Position numbers and translations under genes: made by a program. From Elysia crispata (lineage: Eukaryota; Mollusca; Gastropoda; Plakobranchidae): a stretch of DNA of 64,000 bases. The notes beneath the pieces were generated by a model. The model was not told where the DNA came from. It saw only the letters and a program-made list of their open reading frames with translations, and did not search any database. The stretch spans positions 271,001-335,000 of the forward strand of contig JAWDGP010005047.1 of assembly GCA_033675545.1 (NCBI GenBank). The letters run 5' to 3'. Positions 61,436-64,000 of this stretch are shown here, one piece after another. The stretch's first letter is position 1. Every line of letters begins with the position of its first letter.

Positions 61436-61480
61436 GAAGAAGAAGAAGAAGAAGAAGAAGAAGAAGAAGAGAAAGAGATT
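61283..61480. repeat. (GAA)n trinucleotide tract, about 65 units
   Basis: Almost 200 bases of pure AGA/GAA with one T interruption (AAGTAGAAG near 61434) and a GAGAAAGAG end. It is a pure purine strand. Confidence 0.97.
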
Positions 61481-62283
61481 ATTTTCATACTAGGGTCTCA
61501 ATCCTCAGGGCTTACTCTGAGTACGCACAATGAAGAGAGACACCAATGGTTTTTTTTTTTTTTTTTTGATCAAAATTTCCTTTCTTTTGTTTGCAAATTC
61601 AACCGCGTGTATGGTTTCAAGCCAATGAGGATGTGGATAAGAAGAGAGAATATAAGAGCACTTCTTCATGACCTAGCTTTTCCTTCTACCTATTAAAGAG
61701 ATACCGTCCCAAATCATTACATGTACGTCTATTATAAAAACCCGAATTCAATACTTTTCACGGCAATAAGAACTGCAGTTCTCCTTCACCTCGTAGCAAA
61801 TCCAAGCGCACGTGCTAACTTCTATTAATTATTGTTATTGATTTTTTCGTATGCAGGTAAGCAACCGTGAAGTATTTGTAACTTTTAGTGCCTTTCGAAT
61901 CGCCAAGTGATAATAACCTCTACAATGTATTTAGTGTACCCTGGTATCTTTCTTAACTTCTCTGAGAGTCAAATCTCTTTGAAAAATTAATGCGGTACAC
62001 TGTTAAGTAGGGCCTACTTCTACAATGCTATACAATGACCCTCCTGATTTAAACATCATCCATTGATCTGTTATCGGTTTGCACTCTACATCTTTCATCG
62101 AGGTCAGCCTCTGTGCAAGATGACACCGAATAAACCAAAAAGAGTTGTAACTTTAATTTATAGAGCTATGCGTGCATTTCAAAGGGCAAGTAATAACTTC
62201 TGCTACAACAACATCATAGCTAGACATGTATGGTACCAGAATTTATTCTAATCTTGATCTCATTGTCTGAAAGAAGACTGGTT

Positions 62284-62286
<3 letters not shown>

Positions 62287-62370
<84 letters not shown>

Positions 62371-62372
62371 GA
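62287..62372. repeat. (GA)n microsatellite
   Basis: About 80 bases of GA with an AAAG at each end. Confidence 0.95.
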
Positions 62373-63357
62373 GAAGATGGAAGAACAGTTCTTTTTAACC
62401 AGACACCATGTGTCCCCCTCACACACACAGTTAACACATTTAAAAAACCCCCAGTATTTACATGATATCTTAATTAACAGTTTGTACATTGGAACATGTG
62501 GAATGAACAAAACAAAAGGACAGAAAGCAAAACAATTTCCTCAAGTTAAACCCGTCGCTGTTATCTTATTCCTTGGCCTTATTTAAGAGCACCTTGGCTC
62601 GCAACATGACTGCATCATTGTATAGTACTGCCGTGTGAGAAAAACAAAACATCAACAACAACAGCAACAACAAAGTAAAAAAAAAAAACAAGCCAAAAAG
62701 AGACGTTTTAAGAAAGACGATACTAAGGAGGAAAAAAAGAGAAAGGGAAAGACTAACTTGAATATACAAGGACAGCATTGATCTAGAGGCGCACCTGAAC
62801 AGGAATTGATTTTCCTTACTCGCTGAAATAAATATAACCCTGATGCTAAATCAGTATAAATCAGCTTTTACCGACTCTTCAGCACTAAAAATAACATTAA
62901 CCTGCAATGCCTATGACATTTAGAAGTTTTGCAGCAATTTGTTTGGCTACTAAATGCTTAATTTACTTTCAAAAACATCGATAAGGGAGCAACAAGGTCG
63001 GAAAATATGACTCAAACTCGCAACAACAGCTGTCAACAGAGACGGTAGTGAGGCCTGCTCGTGATAATTGGTTCACTTGCACGCAAGGAAGAACTATCTC
63101 TCAGCCTGTCTATTTTGTTCTGTTTTCTTATGAGATAAGCAACTTAGGTAAGAGTAAAAAAATTACACCAAGACTCGCACTCATTCTTGTAAACTGATTC
63201 ATAAAGTATCTTGTTCGTCACATCGATAAATTTGGTGAATTGACCCGATCGCTTACTCTCAATAATTACTGTTCCCATTATGAATCAGCCTGCTTCGACG
63301 AAGCGTATCCAGATTTGGTATTACAAAAAACCAAGACAGAAAGGAAAAAAAAAAGAG

Positions 63358-63671
<314 letters not shown>

Positions 63672-63741
63672 TTGAACATTCTCAAAGAATCTCAAATCGG
63701 TTGACCCTTACGATGTAGACATCTAATATTGGAAGGGAAAA

Positions 63742-63880
63742 GGCACCAATTAGCTCAGTCGGTATGATCCTAGATTGACAGCAATGAGGCACCAGTTTGA
63801 TCCGTGGCTGAGGCATAAACTCATGTGGTAGTGTTACATACCACCTAATCAGCCATATCACAACTTGACGAGAATCTATC
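63742..63880 (+). repeat. tRNA-derived SINE
   Basis: A-box TAGCTCAGTCGG (63751-63762) and B-box AGTTTGATCC (63794-63803) have tRNA spacing, but the acceptor stem does not pair well and sequence continues into a non-tRNA body. This fits a SINE head rather than a functional tRNA. Confidence 0.55.
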
Positions 63881-64000
63881 GCCACCGCTAAAAACTACGA
63901 AGAAATTTCAAGGTCGTAAAGTAGCCAAAGACCAACGATCAGTAACTGCTCATCAGATATGACTTTCTCTCCTTGCAGAACAGCAGCAGTTCCATGCGCT

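Noticed and set aside
61264-61533. Long poly-Ser and poly-Arg open frames
   Set aside because: They are the (GAA)n tract read in two directions; no start context, splice sites or flanking coding sequence.
63742-63815. Functional tRNA gene
   Set aside because: A- and B-boxes are present but the acceptor and anticodon stems do not pair convincingly, so a SINE head is more likely.

Overview
This is an AT-rich, intron-rich animal nuclear sequence. The genes have many short exons, GT-AG introns, tRNA-derived SINEs, small inverted-repeat DNA transposons and long microsatellites. Protein matches are metazoan. The style of the repeats and the single pre-duplication dynein light intermediate chain suggest a lophotrochozoan, perhaps a gastropod mollusc, but that is inference. 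There are no prokaryotic, CRISPR or viral genes.

Layout. (1) 1-6.5 kb, plus strand: the 3' end of a mitochondrial CCDC90B/MCUR1-family (DUF1640) gene. One coiled-coil exon can be spliced to either of two 56-base terminal coding exons, each giving a different membrane anchor. (2) 2.8-8.9 kb: several inverted-repeat DNA transposons, including a Harbinger-like element beside an element that carries another element nested inside it. (3) 10.4-18.3 kb, minus strand: complete UBE2C, the mitotic E2 of the APC/C, six coding exons and 172 aa, with evidence for a 5' UTR intron. (4) 18.4-27.2 kb: a gene-poor, repeat-rich interval with a (CT)n tract, two near-identical 0.47 kb direct repeats 4.3 kb apart, a second repeat pair between them and a degenerate coding-like tandem repeat. 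(5) 27.26-29.90 kb, plus strand: complete TRIQK, three coding exons and 89 aa. (6) 30-43.5 kb: UTR and intergenic DNA with no recognised gene. (7) 43.5-57.1 kb, minus strand: complete cytoplasmic dynein 1 light intermediate chain, 12 coding exons and about 479 aa, with a perfect NRF-1 site 34 bases upstream of the ATG. (8) 57.7-63.7 kb: a dense run of simple repeats, including (TA)n, poly-A, a 50-base minisatellite of about 27 units, a (GAA)n tract of about 65 units and a (GA)n tract of about 310 bases. A tRNA-derived SINE follows.

The four genes do not form a pathway. UBE2C and dynein both act in mitosis, TRIQK is a small tail-anchored membrane protein, and CCDC90/MCUR1 is an inner mitochondrial membrane protein. 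Their proximity is probably incidental. UBE2C and TRIQK are divergent. CCDC90 and UBE2C converge, as do TRIQK and the dynein gene. Exon models were assembled by hand from frame, splice sites and conserved family sequence. UTR limits, promoters and identity values are estimates by eye.
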